A stretch of 64,000 nt of DNA. Origin: Solirubrobacter sp963792915 (GTDB taxonomy: Bacteria > Actinomycetota > Thermoleophilia > Solirubrobacterales > Solirubrobacteraceae). The notes under the pieces were generated by a model. The model did not search any database. It was not told the DNA's origin and saw nothing but the letters and a program-made list of their open reading frames with translations. Location: NCBI GenBank assembly GCA_963792915.1, contig CAWBYD010000006.1:1-64000 (forward strand), read 5' to 3'. This document shows positions 8,156 through 17,308 of the stretch, piece after piece (within the stretch, counting starts at the first letter, position 1; each line of letters begins with the position of its first letter). The translations under genes and the position numbers were made by a program.

Positions 8156-9115
8156 ATGAATTCAGGTTCAGCCCGACGGCGCGAGCCGAGCTTCCCCGAG
8201 GTGCTCGTCCTCGGCGGCGGCGGGATCCTGGGGGAGGCGTGGATGAGCGCCGTGCTCTGCGGTCTCGACGACGCCCTTGGGTTCGATTCCCGCGGCTGCC
8301 GCGGCTACGTCGGCACCTCTGCCGGGTCGATCGTCGCGACCGTGCTGGTCGCCGGCCTCGCTCCCGTCAGCCGCCTCGGCCGGCTTCCGGAGCAGCCCGC
8401 GGCGCCGGTTGCCGAGCGCCGCCCGACGCCGCTCACGGAAGCGCTCGAGCTGGCGGGCGGCATCGGCGGCGCGGTGGCGGCTCCGCTGGCGGCGCTGGCG
8501 TTGAGCACGTCCGCGCCGGGCGGGGCGCTCGTGCGGCGAGCCGCCCTGCGCCGCGTCCCGCCCGGCCGCCGGTCGCTGGCCGACCTCGGGCGGGAGGTCG
8601 AGCGCAGCGGTGCGCGCTGGGACGGCCGGCTGCGGATCGCGACGGTCGAGCTCGAGACCGGCCGCCGCGTCACGTTCGGCGCTCCGGGCGCGCCTGAGCT
8701 TTCAGTGGCGGCCGCCGTCCAGGCGTCGTGCTCGATCCCGGGTGTGTTCCGGCCGGTCCGGGCCGGCGGGCGCACCTACGTCGACGGCGGCGTGTGGAGC
8801 CCGACCAACATGGACACCGCCGACGTGCGGCCGGGCGACCGGGTGCTCTGCCTGAACCCGACCGGCTCCTTTCGCCCGACGATGGCCGAGCCGGTGGGCG
8901 CCGTCGGGCCGGTGTCACGCGCGGCCGCCGCTGCCGAGGCCCTCGTGCTGCGGCGCCGGGGGGCCGCCGTGACCACGGTCAACCCCGACGAGGCCTCGGC
9001 CGCGGCGATGGGAACGAACCTGATGGACCCACGGCGCCGCACCGCCGTCATCGCGGCCGGCGTTGCGCAGGGTCGGCGGCTGGCACCTCTGCGGCGGCAG
9101 CAGCAGCCGGCGTAG
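8156..9115 (+). CDS. Patatin-like phospholipase family protein
   Basis: A 319-residue patatin-fold serine hydrolase. It has the glycine-rich oxyanion loop GGGGILGEAW (about residue 20), the nucleophile motif GTSAG (about residue 54) and the catalytic aspartate in DGG (about residue 206), so the Ser-Asp dyad is complete. Patatin-like enzymes release fatty acids from membrane or storage lipids. No signal peptide is seen. The start at 8156 lies just right of the inverted dehydrogenase segment; before the inversion the two genes would have been divergent. A later start is possible, since the family core begins near VLVLGGGG. Confidence 0.88.
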   Translation: MNSGSARRREPSFPEVLVLGGGGILGEAWMSAVLCGLDDALGFDSRGCRGYVGTSAGSIVATVLVAGLAPVSRLGRLPEQPAAPVAERRPTPLTEALELAGGIGGAVAAPLAALALSTSAPGGALVRRAALRRVPPGRRSLADLGREVERSGARWDGRLRIATVELETGRRVTFGAPGAPELSVAAAVQASCSIPGVFRPVRAGGRTYVDGGVWSPTNMDTADVRPGDRVLCLNPTGSFRPTMAEPVGAVGPVSRAAAAAEALVLRRRGAAVTTVNPDEASAAAMGTNLMDPRRRTAVIAAGVAQGRRLAPLRRQQQPA

Positions 9116-9549
9116 GCCTCCGGTGCGAGTGGTCAAGACGTGACGACGTCGCGCGCTCGCGCGCCTTCACCGGCCGGCGCGAGCAGACGGGTCCTGCCGA
9201 TCCCCGCCGGGCCTTCGACGCCGACCACGTGGCTTCGGCTCGCGGCGGCCTCGTCGTGCCGCCGAGGACCTCCAGGTCACGATGTTGCTCATGGAGCCGG
9301 ACCGAAGTTGCGCGTCGGGTCTATGGCGACGGGGTTGCCACGACCGCGCCTGCGACGCCGCAGGCCTTTGCCTCGGGGCGGGTCGGCTGAGCCACCGTTC
9401 GACCGGCGTGAGCCAAGGTACCCACGCGGTACCGGAGGGTGCAGGGCTGTGCGGATCGGTGCGGCCGGCTGCGGGATGTGCGCTACGCCCGTGTGCAGGA
9501 ATTTCGGCTCTGCGTCAGGCGTCGCGAAGATGGCCCCGACTGCCACGGT
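9116..9549. other. Non-coding stretch with no convincing gene
   Basis: No frame shows a recognisable protein or consistent ribosome site. It contains one copy of a near-palindromic 20-bp motif (9413-9432) and leads into a tRNA-3'-end-like fragment at 9550. Confidence 0.5.
9413..9432. repeat. 20-bp near-palindromic motif, copy A
   Basis: CCAAGGTACCCACGCGGTAC. A second copy with one difference lies at 9738-9757. The core GGTACC-n5-GGTACC is an inverted repeat here (9417-9433). The two copies flank the tRNA-like fragment. Function unknown; a regulator or recombinase site is possible. Confidence 0.5.
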
Positions 9550-9588
9550 AAGGAAGGGGTCGCCGGTTCGAGTCCGGCAGGGGGCTCT
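9550..9588 (+). repeat. tRNA 3'-end fragment (T-arm and acceptor 3' strand), copy 1
   Basis: T stem GCCGG/CCGGC closes the loop TTCGAGT at 9562-9578, followed by AGGGGGC, the 3' acceptor strand. No matching 5' acceptor (GCCCCCT) or D-arm is found 65-90 bases upstream, so it is not a whole tRNA. It differs at three places from two identical 39-base copies at 26255 and 52942; two of these differences exchange a base pair in the T stem, so both versions descend from functional tRNAs. Such fragments are typical scars of integrase attachment sites. Confidence 0.65.
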
Positions 9589-9591
9589 CAG

Positions 9592-9613
9592 AAACCGCGC
9601 TACAGCGCGGTTT
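9592..9613 (+). terminator. Rho-independent terminator after the tRNA-like fragment
   Basis: AAACCGCGC and GCGCGGTTT form a 9-bp stem with loop TACA, followed by a T-rich run (TCTCGTTTTC). It sits four bases after the tRNA-like 3' end, as terminators do behind real tRNA genes. Confidence 0.75.
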
Positions 9614-10039
9614 TCTCGTTTTCGGAGCGGCTCCGCTGACCCCTTCCGAGCGGTTCCGAGCGAGAAGGGGTCGAGCGTGGCCGCCGACGGGCGCTGCGCC
9701 GCCGCTGGCAGGCCCGCGGAGCGCATCTCGTTCTCGGCCAAGGTACCGACGCGGTACACGGCGGGCGTACGGATCTCCGTCGCGACGGCGCTGGGAACGG
9801 TCGGGTTGGCTCGCCCGAGAGCGGTCACCGCGCTGAACCGGAGCTCAGAGCGCGATCAGGGTGACGGCGGCGAGGATCAGCGAGAGGCTGCCGGTAGAGG
9901 GCGACGGTGACCCCGGCGAGTGCGGTGCGATCTTCGTGCTGTTGGGGTGGGTGGTCCTCGCTGCGTGCGGGATCGGTGGGGCCTGCCGGCTCAGGCAGAC
10001 CGCTCGCGCACGACGGCGGCGATGTCGAGGAGCTTGAGC
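9614..10039. other. Non-coding or decayed stretch
   Basis: No convincing gene. It holds copy B of the 20-bp motif. On the minus strand near 10000-10065 a short tail LLSQIPGLRALKLLDIAAVV looks protein-like but has no recognisable start or family. Confidence 0.4.
9738..9757. repeat. 20-bp near-palindromic motif, copy B
   Basis: CCAAGGTACCGACGCGGTAC, identical to 9413-9432 except for one base in the spacer. Confidence 0.5.
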
Positions 10040-10190
10040 GCCCGCAGTCCCGGGATCTGGGAGAGCAGCGTTGGCCACCAGCACGTGGGGTGTGCAGCTG
10101 CGGATCACCGGCCCGCGACGTGCGATGCCGCAGCGCCGCCGCCACCAGCTTTTCAGACGACCTCCTCGATCGCCATCCTGTCGGCACCGG
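10040..10190 (-). pseudogene. Remnant of a MobF (TrwC/TraA-like) relaxase
   Basis: KLVAAALRHRTSRAGDPQLH followed, after a one-base shift, by HVLVAN matches the histidine-triad motif of the relaxase at 45.6-48.4 kb (LIAAAFRHRRPRAGDPQLHT and HVLVANL). Only about 40 codons survive. It shows that an earlier mobilisable element once occupied this side of the window. Confidence 0.65.
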
Positions 10191-10337
10191 CCATCGCTCG
10201 CGCCCTCCTTTCGTCGAACCGTGAGAAGTCCGACGATCATGAGCGCCGAGGTGGCCGGAACCACGCTCATCGCGGTTCCGTCCGACCAGCTCTTACACCA
10301 ACCCTAGGGACGTGACCGCACTATTGGGCTCCCGGCA

Positions 10338-12812
10338 TCACCATGCAAGCCAATGGAGCCGCGTAGCGGGACGTCTGAGTTCGTCGAAGGCGAGCCCGTG
10401 GACCCGCTCCGCCGACCCAAGCGCGTCGGCACGGTAGGGCGCGACCAGCAGCACGCAGCGCTCGTGGAGATTGTGCGCAAGGTAGGCGAAGAGGTCGAGC
10501 GTCGACGCGTCCGCCCAGTGCAAGTCCTCGAGCACCAGCACCACCGGCTCGCCGAGCGCGTCAAGCGCGGCCAGCGTGTCTTCGAACAAGCGCAACCGCG
10601 AGCCGGCCGTGCGCCGCGAGCTCGCCGCCAGCCGCGCATTGCCGATCCCCGCCTCGCCCGCGATCAGGACCGTCGACCCGCTTCTAGGGCCGCCGCAGCG
10701 CGCGCGAGACGCTCGAGCTCCTGCGCGCGCCCGACCACCGGTCCGCCGCTCGGCGCCGGCGCAGCGCGATCGGAGTCGACGAGGGCCAGCAGGTACCGTT
10801 CGCCCGGGGGCTCCGGCCAGCCCTCGGCTTGCGCGGTCGGCGAACTCGAGCCCGGAGCCGGCGACGAGATCAGTGACGGTCCGCGACACGAGCACCTCCC
10901 CGGGCGCCGCCTCGGCGGCGATCCCGGCCGCGACGTCGACCGCGACGCCACGGGCCCGGCCGCGCGCGATCTCGACCTCGCCCGTATGCACGCCGGTACG
11001 GACGTCGATCCCATGCGCGCGGGCCACAGCCGTGATTGCGGCGGCGTAGCGAACGGCTCTCGCCGGCCCGTCGAAGGACGCGAGCATCCGACCGCCGGCG
11101 CCCTCGAGCTCCCGGCCGCGATAACCGGCAAGCTCGTCCTGGTGCTCACGCTCGGGAAACGTGGCGGTGCCGACGAGCTCGGTCGCGACGAGCGTGACCA
11201 GCACGCGATCCTCCGGAGCACCCTCCCCAGCGGCTCCGCATTCGGCCAGGAACGGCTCGACGACGTCGAGGATCTGATCCGGGTCGACGCCAACGAAGTG
11301 GTCTGCCCCCGGCAGCTCGACGAAGCGGGCGCCGGGGATCCGTTCGGCGATATAGCGGCCCTCCTCGACCCGCACGTCGAAGTCCGTGCCGCGGTTGACG
11401 ACCAGCGTGGGGACTCGGATCGCCGGCAACAGCGCGCGGACGTCGATCAGCGAGTTCATCTCGTTGAGCGCCCGGATGGCGCCCGGACTGGCGGCAGCGC
11501 GACAGCGCTCGCCCCACCAGCGCGCCATCGCCTCGTCGGCCGAGGGGCACATCACTTTCATGTCCGACTCGAAGCCCCAGTCGCGCTCGAGACGCTCGAC
11601 GTAGGCGGCGCGCGCCTCCCGCGTCGGCGCCCACGGGTAGTCGTCGTCCGGATCGAGCCGTTTCGCGTAGGCGCCGTAGAGGACCAGCGCGCGCGTGCGC
11701 TCGGGGTAGCTGGCGGCGAAGAGGATCGCCATCGGCCCGCCTTCGGAGTACCCGAACAGCACCGCAGTGCGGCTGTCGACCGCATCCATCACCGCACGGA
11801 CGTCGTCCATGCGCGTCTCGAGATCGGGAAGGCCGGGCGGCCGGTCGGAGAGCCCGGTGCCACGCTTGTCGAAGCGGATCAGGTGGCCGACCGCGCTGAG
11901 CCGTTCGAGAAAGCGCGCGTGGCGCGGCTCCTCCCAGTCCTTCTCGAGATGGGAGATGAAGCCTGAGACGAGCACAAGGTCGATCGGCCCGTCGCCAGTG
12001 ACCTGGTAGGCGATGCTGAGGTCGCCGCTGCGCGCGTAGCGGACCGGCGCCGGCCGCGGCGCCGGCGCCCGAGCCACCGGCAGGTCCAGGCTCTGGTCCT
12101 GGCGCAGGACGCGCAGCTCGAGCGCCACGAGCGCCGGACCCGGGTCGATGCCGAGCTGCTCGACCAGCGCCCGGCGCCCGCTCTGGAACACGTTCAGCGC
12201 GTCGGCCTGGCGCCCGCAGCGGTAGAGCGCCAGCATCAGCTGGCCGCGCAGGCGCTCGCGGAACGCGTGCTCGGCGACGAGCGGCTCGAGCTCCGCCACC
12301 AGCTCGTGATGGCGGCCGAGCGCCAGGTCGGCGTCGATGCGATCCTCGAGCGCTGCGAGCCGCAGCTCCTCCAGCCGGGAGATCTCGCGCTCCGCAAACG
12401 GTTCGCCGCGCAGCTCGGACAGCGGCTCGCCGCGCCACAGCGACAGCGCATCGCTCAGACGCGCCGTCCGCTCCTGGGGATCCTCGCGCCCGCGGGCCTC
12501 CGCGATCAGCGACTCAAACCGCGCCACGTCGACCTCGCCGGGCGACACCTGCAGCGCATAGCCGGGCGGGCGCGTCCTGATTCGATCGGCGCCGAGCAGC
12601 TTGCGCAAGTTCGAGACATGGCCGTGCAGCGCGGTCTGCGCGCTGCGAGGGGGCTTCTCTCCCCACAACGCCTCGACCAGCTGAGTCCCCGGCACGACCT
12701 CCCCGCGGCGCAACAGCAGCAGCGTGAGCAACGCCCGCTGCTTAGGACGCGCCGGGGTCACATCGCAGTCACCTTCGACAACCCTCAGTGGACCAAGCAG
12801 CTCAAATCGCAC
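10338..12812 (-). CDS. Multidomain regulator: winged helix-BTAD, alpha/beta hydrolase, cyclase-like domain, AAA ATPase (C-terminally short)
   Basis: Domain order: an OmpR-type winged helix (VRFELLGPLRVVEG through GYALQV, residues 1-95); the bacterial transcriptional activation domain (DVARFESLIAEAR to GIDPGPAL, about 100-245); an alpha/beta hydrolase with nucleophile GYSEGG (about 270-520); a class III cyclase-like domain (RTGVHTGEVEIA); and an ATPase with GEAGIG and LVLEDLHWAD. Between the cyclase-like domain and the ATPase two shifts cancel (about 10830 and 10680). It stops about 60 residues after Walker B, so the rest of the ATPase and the usual TPR/LuxR tail are missing. GTG at 12812 is chosen because the winged helix begins there. 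It diverges from the selenium-binding protein gene. Target genes are unknown. Confidence 0.8.
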   Translation of the reverse strand: MRFELLGPLRVVEGDCDVTPARPKQRALLTLLLLRRGEVVPGTQLVEALWGEKPPRSAQTALHGHVSNLRKLLGADRIRTRPPGYALQVSPGEVDVARFESLIAEARGREDPQERTARLSDALSLWRGEPLSELRGEPFAEREISRLEELRLAALEDRIDADLALGRHHELVAELEPLVAEHAFRERLRGQLMLALYRCGRQADALNVFQSGRRALVEQLGIDPGPALVALELRVLRQDQSLDLPVARAPAPRPAPVRYARSGDLSIAYQVTGDGPIDLVLVSGFISHLEKDWEEPRHARFLERLSAVGHLIRFDKRGTGLSDRPPGLPDLETRMDDVRAVMDAVDSRTAVLFGYSEGGPMAILFAASYPERTRALVLYGAYAKRLDPDDDYPWAPTREARAAYVERLERDWGFESDMKVMCPSADEAMARWWGERCRAAASPGAIRALNEMNSLIDVRALLPAIRVPTLVVNRGTDFDVRVEEGRYIAERIPGARFVELPGADHFVGVDPDQILDVVEPFLAECGAAGEGAPEDRVLVTLVATELVGTATFPEREHQDELAGYRGRELEGAGGRMLASFDGPARAVRYAAAITAVARAHGIDVRTGVHTGEVEIARGRARGVAVDVAAGIAAEAAPGEVLVSRTVTDLVAGSGLEFADRASRGLAGAPGRTVPAGPRRLRSRCAGAERRTGGRARAGARASRARCGGPRSGSTVLIAGEAGIGNARLAASSRRTAGSRLRLFEDTLAALDALGEPVVLVLEDLHWADASTLDLFAYLAHNLHERCVLLVAPYRADALGSAERVHGLAFDELRRPATRLHWLAW

Positions 12813-12920
12813 CTGGCCGGATTCTCTCACGCGCGTCAGCCCCGCGTTGGCGCCGCGGCAGAGGCGCGTAAGGCGACCGCGCGATCGTCCCACTCGAGAC
12901 ACCAGCCGAAAGGAGTTCCC

Positions 12921-14241
12921 GTGAAGGCATCAACCGCAGTCGTTTCACGCTTCCCCGGCCGAAGCCGTCCAGGCGCCGGCGGAGGAGTTCCTCTATCTCG
13001 CCTGCCTGCACCAGGGCACCGGCGTCCAGAAGCCGGATTTCCTCGCCGTCGTCGATGCCGAGACTGGCCGGATCGTTCACGAGCTGGCGATGCCGAACGT
13101 CGGCGACGAGCTGCATCACTTCGGCTGGAACCGCTGCAGCTCGGCCTGCCACGGCCCGGATCGCTCGCACTTGATCGTGCCCGGGTTTCGCTCCTCGCGC
13201 ATCCACGTCGTCAACGTCGCCGACGACCCGCGGCGGCCGCGGATCGACAAGGTCATCGAGCCCGCGGAGCTGATCCGCGCGACCGGCCTGACGCGCCCGC
13301 ACACCGTGCACTGCATGCCCGGCGAGAACATCGTCATCAGCATGCTCGGCGACGCCGACGGCAACGGCGCGTGCGGCTTCGCCGTGCTGGACGCGCGCAC
13401 GTTCGAGGTCAAGGGCCGCTGGGACGACGGCGCGAACGGCGCGCGGCTCAACTACGACTTCTGGTATCAGCCACGCCACAACGTGCTCGCCTCCTCGGAG
13501 TTCGGCGAGCCGCGCGCGTACGAGTCGGGGTTCGATCTCGACGACGTCGCCGCCGGCCGCTACGGCAGCCGCCTGCACTTCTGGAACCTGGCCGAGCGCC
13601 GCGTCGAGCAGACGCTCGAACTCGGCGAAGCCGGGCTCATCCCGCTGGAGGTGCGCTGGCTGCACGACCCCGACGCCGACCAGGGCTTCGTCGGCGCCGC
13701 GCTGTCGAGCACGATGTGGCACTTCCAGCGCGACAACGGCGCCTACCGCGCCGAGCAGGCGATCGCCGTCGACGGCGTCGAGCAAGAAGGCTGGCCATTC
13801 CCCGTCCCGGGCCTGATCACCGACATCGTCGTCTCGATGGACGACCGCTTCCTGTACTTCTCCAACTGGCTGCACGGCGACCTGCGCCAGTACGACATCA
13901 CCGACCCCGCCCGCCCGCGGCTCACCGGTCAGCTGCAGCTCGGCGGCGTGCTCGGCAGGCCGTCCGACGCCGGCCACGAGCTCGGTGGCGGGCCGCAGAT
14001 GCTCCAGCTCTCGCTCGACGGCCGCCGCCTGTACGTCACCAACTCGCTCTACTCGACCTGGGACAACCAGTTCTACCCCGGCCTGCGCTCGTGGCTGCTG
14101 CGCGTCAACTGCAAGCCCGACGGCGGGATGGAGCTCGACCCCGACTTCCACCTCGACCTCCACGACCGCCCCGACGGGCCCGCGCGCGCCCACGAAGTGC
14201 GCCTCCAGGGCGGCGACTGCACTACCGAGATCTTCCAGTGA
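12921..14241 (+). CDS. Selenium-binding protein / methanethiol oxidase family (SBP56), 5' frame error
   Basis: A protein of about 440 residues, the usual family size. Family stretches include EEFLYLACLHQGTGV, MPNVGDELHHFGWNRCSS, RPHTVHCMPGENIVISMLG and the ending HEVRLQGGDCTTEIF, with the conserved metal-site histidines. Members are beta-propeller copper proteins, some of which oxidise methanethiol. AAAGGAG at 12910-12916 places the start at GTG 12921, but the frame must change within the first dozen codons, since ASPAEAVQAPAEEFLY reads one frame over. The stop overlaps the start of a small membrane protein gene (GTGA). Confidence 0.88.
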
Positions 14242-14417
14242 TCCTCGCCCACATCATGGGAGTGCCCATCGAGGAGAGCGCGCTGGCGCTCGCGCCGGCC
14301 GGCGCGGCGATCCTCTCCGGCGCGGCGGTCGTCGCGCGCTCCAAGCTGGCGCGAGTCGTCGAATGGCTGGCGTCGCTGATCCGATCGGGATGCCGCTCGA
14401 TGCGCTCGTCTCGGTGA
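14238..14417 (+). CDS. Small membrane protein coupled to the selenium-binding protein
   Basis: A 59-residue reading starting with GTG inside the GTGA overlap with the previous stop. One hydrophobic segment is seen (SALALAPAGAAILSGAAVVA), followed by a basic tail. Coupling to the SBP56 gene suggests joint expression. No family is recognised with certainty. The coding call rests on the overlap and the clean membrane segment. Confidence 0.5.
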   Translation: MILAHIMGVPIEESALALAPAGAAILSGAAVVARSKLARVVEWLASLIRSGCRSMRSSR

Positions 14418-14452
14418 CGACCGGATCCACTGGTGCACACGGAGGGATGCGG

Positions 14453-16580
14453 ATGACCACGATGCCGGCGACGGTGGGCCGCGACGAGCAGACGCGCGCG
14501 ATGTATCCGGATGAGGAGAGCTACGTCGAGCGCGGCGGCGCCCGCGTCTTCTGGGAGCGCTACGGCAGCGGCGAGCCAACCGTCAAGCTGCTGCCCACCT
14601 GGTCAATCATCCACAGTCGCCACTGGAAGGCGCAGATCCCCTACCTCGCGCGCCATGCGCGGGTGCTCACCTTCGACGGGCGCGGCAACGGGCGCTCGGA
14701 TCGCCCGGGCGAGATCGAGGCCTACAGCGAGCGAGAGTTCGCGGCCGACGCGCTGGCGGTGATGGATGCGACCCGTACCGAGCGCGCCGTCGTTGTCGGG
14801 CTCTCGGCCGGCGCTGTGGGGCGCGCTGGTCGCCGCCGAGCATCCCGACCGAGTGGCCGGAGCGGTGTTCATCGCCGGCGCGGCGCCGTTCGCCCAGCAC
14901 GCGGTGAGGGTCACGACGCCGTTCGACGAGCCGCTCGAGTCCTACGAGGGGTGGGCCAAGTACAACCGCCACTACTGGCTTGAGAACTACCGCGATTTCC
15001 TCGAGTTCTTCTTCGGGCAGGTGTTCACGGAGCCGCACTCGACGAAGCAGATCGAGGACTGCGTCGGCTGGGGGCTCGAGACCACCGGCGAGACGCTCGC
15101 TCTCACCGACCTCGGACGCGAGCTGCACGACGCCGAGGAGTTCCGGGGCCTGTGCCGCCGCATCGAGTGGCCGGTGCTGGTGCTGCACGGGACCGAGGAC
15201 GCCGTCCGGCCGTTCGAGGTCGGCGAGGAGCTCGCGCGCGTCACCGGCGGCACGCTCGTCGCGCTCGCAGGCTCCGGGCACTGCCCGCACGCTCGCGACC
15301 CGGTGCGCGTCAACCGCCTGCTGCGCGAGTTCGTCAGCCCGCCCCGAGCCCCGCGGACCTGGGTGCGCGGCCGCAGCCGGCGCAAGCGCGCCCTCTACAT
15401 CTCGTCGCCGATCGGCCTCGGCCACGCGCGACGCGACATCGCGATCGCGCGCGAGCTGCGACGGGCGCACCCGGACCTCGAGATCGACTGGCTAGCGCAG
15501 CACCCCGTCACCGCAGCGCTCGAAGCTGCCGGCGAGCGCGTACACCCGGCGAGCGTCCTGCTGGCCAACGAGTCGCGCCACATCGAGTCCGAGTCCGCGG
15601 AACACGACCTGCACTGCTTCCAGGCCTGGCGGCGGATGGACGAGATCCTCGTGGCCAACTTCATGGTCTTCGACGACCTGGTCCGCGATGAGCCGTACGA
15701 CCTGTGGATCGCCGACGAGGGCTGGGAGATCGACTATTACCTCCACGAGAACCCGGAGTGCAAGCGCGCCGCCTACGCCTGGCTGACCGACTTCGTCGGC
15801 TGGCTGCCGATGCCCGACGGTGGTAGCCACGAAGATGCGCTGACGGCCGACTACAACGCCGAGATGATCGAGCACATTGCGAGCTACCCGCGCGTGCGCG
15901 ACCGCGCGATCTTCGTCGGCAACGCCGAGGACATCGTGCCCAACGCGTTCGGTCCCGGCCTGCCGCGGATCTCCGACTGGACGGTCGAGCACTACGACTT
16001 CGCCGGCCACGTCACCGGCTTCGACCCGGCGGACGTCGCCGACCGCGAGCGGCTGCGCGCGGCGCTCGGCTACGCACCGGGGGAGCAGGTGTGCGTCGTC
16101 AGCGTGGGCGGGTCGGGCGTCGGCCGGGCGCTGCTCGAGCGCGTGATGGCGGCGTTCCCGCACGCCCATGCGCTCGTGCCGGCACTGCGAATGATCGTCG
16201 TCGCCGGGCCGCGGATCGATCCCTCCTCGCTGACTGCGCACGAGGGCCTGGAGGTGCGCGCCTACGTCCCCGACCTCTACCGCCACCTCGCCGCCTGCGA
16301 CCTCGCCGTCGTGCAGGGCGGACTCACCACCGGCATGGAGCTGACCGCCAACCGGCGGCCGTTCCTCTACTTCCCCCTGCGCCACCACTTCGAGCAGAAC
16401 TTCCACGTCCACCACCGCCTCGAGCGCTACCGCGCGGGCCGCCGGATGGATTTCGAAACCGCCACCCCTGACACGATCGCCGCGGCGATCGCCGAGGAGA
16501 TCGGACGGAACGTCGACTATCTGCCGGTCGAAACCAACGGCGCCACCGCGGCGGCCGCCCTGATCGCTGAGCTCCTCTGA
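14453..16580 (+). CDS. Fusion of alpha/beta hydrolase and GT-B glycosyltransferase-like domain, one frameshift
   Basis: Residues 1-300 form an alpha/beta hydrolase: LTFDGRGNGRSDRPG, nucleophile VGLSAGAL, acid HGTEDAVRPF, histidine GSGHCPHARDP. Residues from about 320 (RRKRALYISSPIGLGHARRD) to the end form a GT-B transferase like MurG/UGT: an N-terminal GLGH motif, then VVSVGGSGVGRALLE, and an acceptor/UDP-site tail VVQGGLTTGMELTANRRPF. One base is missing near 14813, inside the nucleophile motif. GGAGGG at 14441-14446 favours ATG 14453. About 709 residues in all. Joining an esterase-like enzyme to a transferase suggests both act on one glycolipid or polyketide substrate; this is inference. 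Confidence 0.8.
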
Positions 16581-16798
16581 GTCAGCGCGCGATGCGGGGC
16601 GTGCGCGTCCCGGAGTCGCTCTCGCGAGCGACACGCTGGCGGCGATGGACAAAGAACCGAAGACGGGGCGCTAGGGTCGGCAGCAACGCCGATGGCCTCG
16701 CGGCCCCAGGTCCCAGGCCCGACAGCCTTGCAGAGCATCGGAAACGCTCTGATCGAAGCCGGCGGCACACTCGATGACGTCGTCCGCACACTGATCTG

Positions 16799-17293
16799 TC
16801 ACCGACTTTGGCGACTTTGACGAAGTCGCCCGCGCCCCGCCGAAACGTGAGGCGGCACGGGCGACCAGGGCGCGGCCGTTACGGTCGAGGAAGTGATCGC
16901 CGCCGCGCTGGCGGGGTCCAGCGTCCAGCCCCCTGATACGCGCCGCCTGACGACATCCGTGGGTCCCGCGGGCAGTTGGACACTGAGGTAGGTGCGATAG
17001 GCGCCGACGTCGTCGCCGCCATCCACGCCGCGTCGAAATCGACCTTCGTGAGGTGCGAGGCGACGACGAGCGACTGGCCGCGGCTGAGGACGTGGATGGA
17101 GTCGCTCCGAGCCCGTTCGAGGTAGGGGGCGCTTAGCACGCGATCCGCATCTGCAGCGGCCCGAGCCGGTGCAAGCTGCGCCGCAGCCGAGGTCGAGGTG
17201 AACGCGCCCCATCGCGAGCGCGAGAACGCCGCCGGCTACCAGAGCGACGAGCACGACCACGAGCACGACGACCGCGATCCACGTGCCGGTCAA
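16799..17293 (-). pseudogene. Decayed membrane-anchored protein, probably SRPBCC/polyketide-cyclase-like
   Basis: It starts (TTG 17293) with a clean membrane segment, WIAVVVLVVVLVALVAGGVL, then MGRVHLDLG. After frame changes it continues APYLERARSDSIHVLSRG, SLVVASHLTKVDFDAAW. This layout, a single membrane anchor followed by an SRPBCC-like domain directly after a radical SAM gene, is one I associate with actinobacterial gene pairs. At least two frame breaks and a scrambled end mark it as decayed. Family call is tentative. Confidence 0.45.
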
Positions 17294-17308
17294 GGGACTG
17301 CCCTGTCC

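Noticed and set aside
9500..9588. Complete tRNA gene at copy 1, and likewise at 26.2 and 52.9 kb
   Set aside because: No 5' acceptor strand, D arm or clean anticodon stem-loop can be paired upstream.
9289..9828. Apparent proteins containing RTRTGD or DSNRRPLP on the strand opposite the tRNA-like fragments
   Set aside because: These phrases are antisense translations of tRNA T arms and are well-known spurious proteins.
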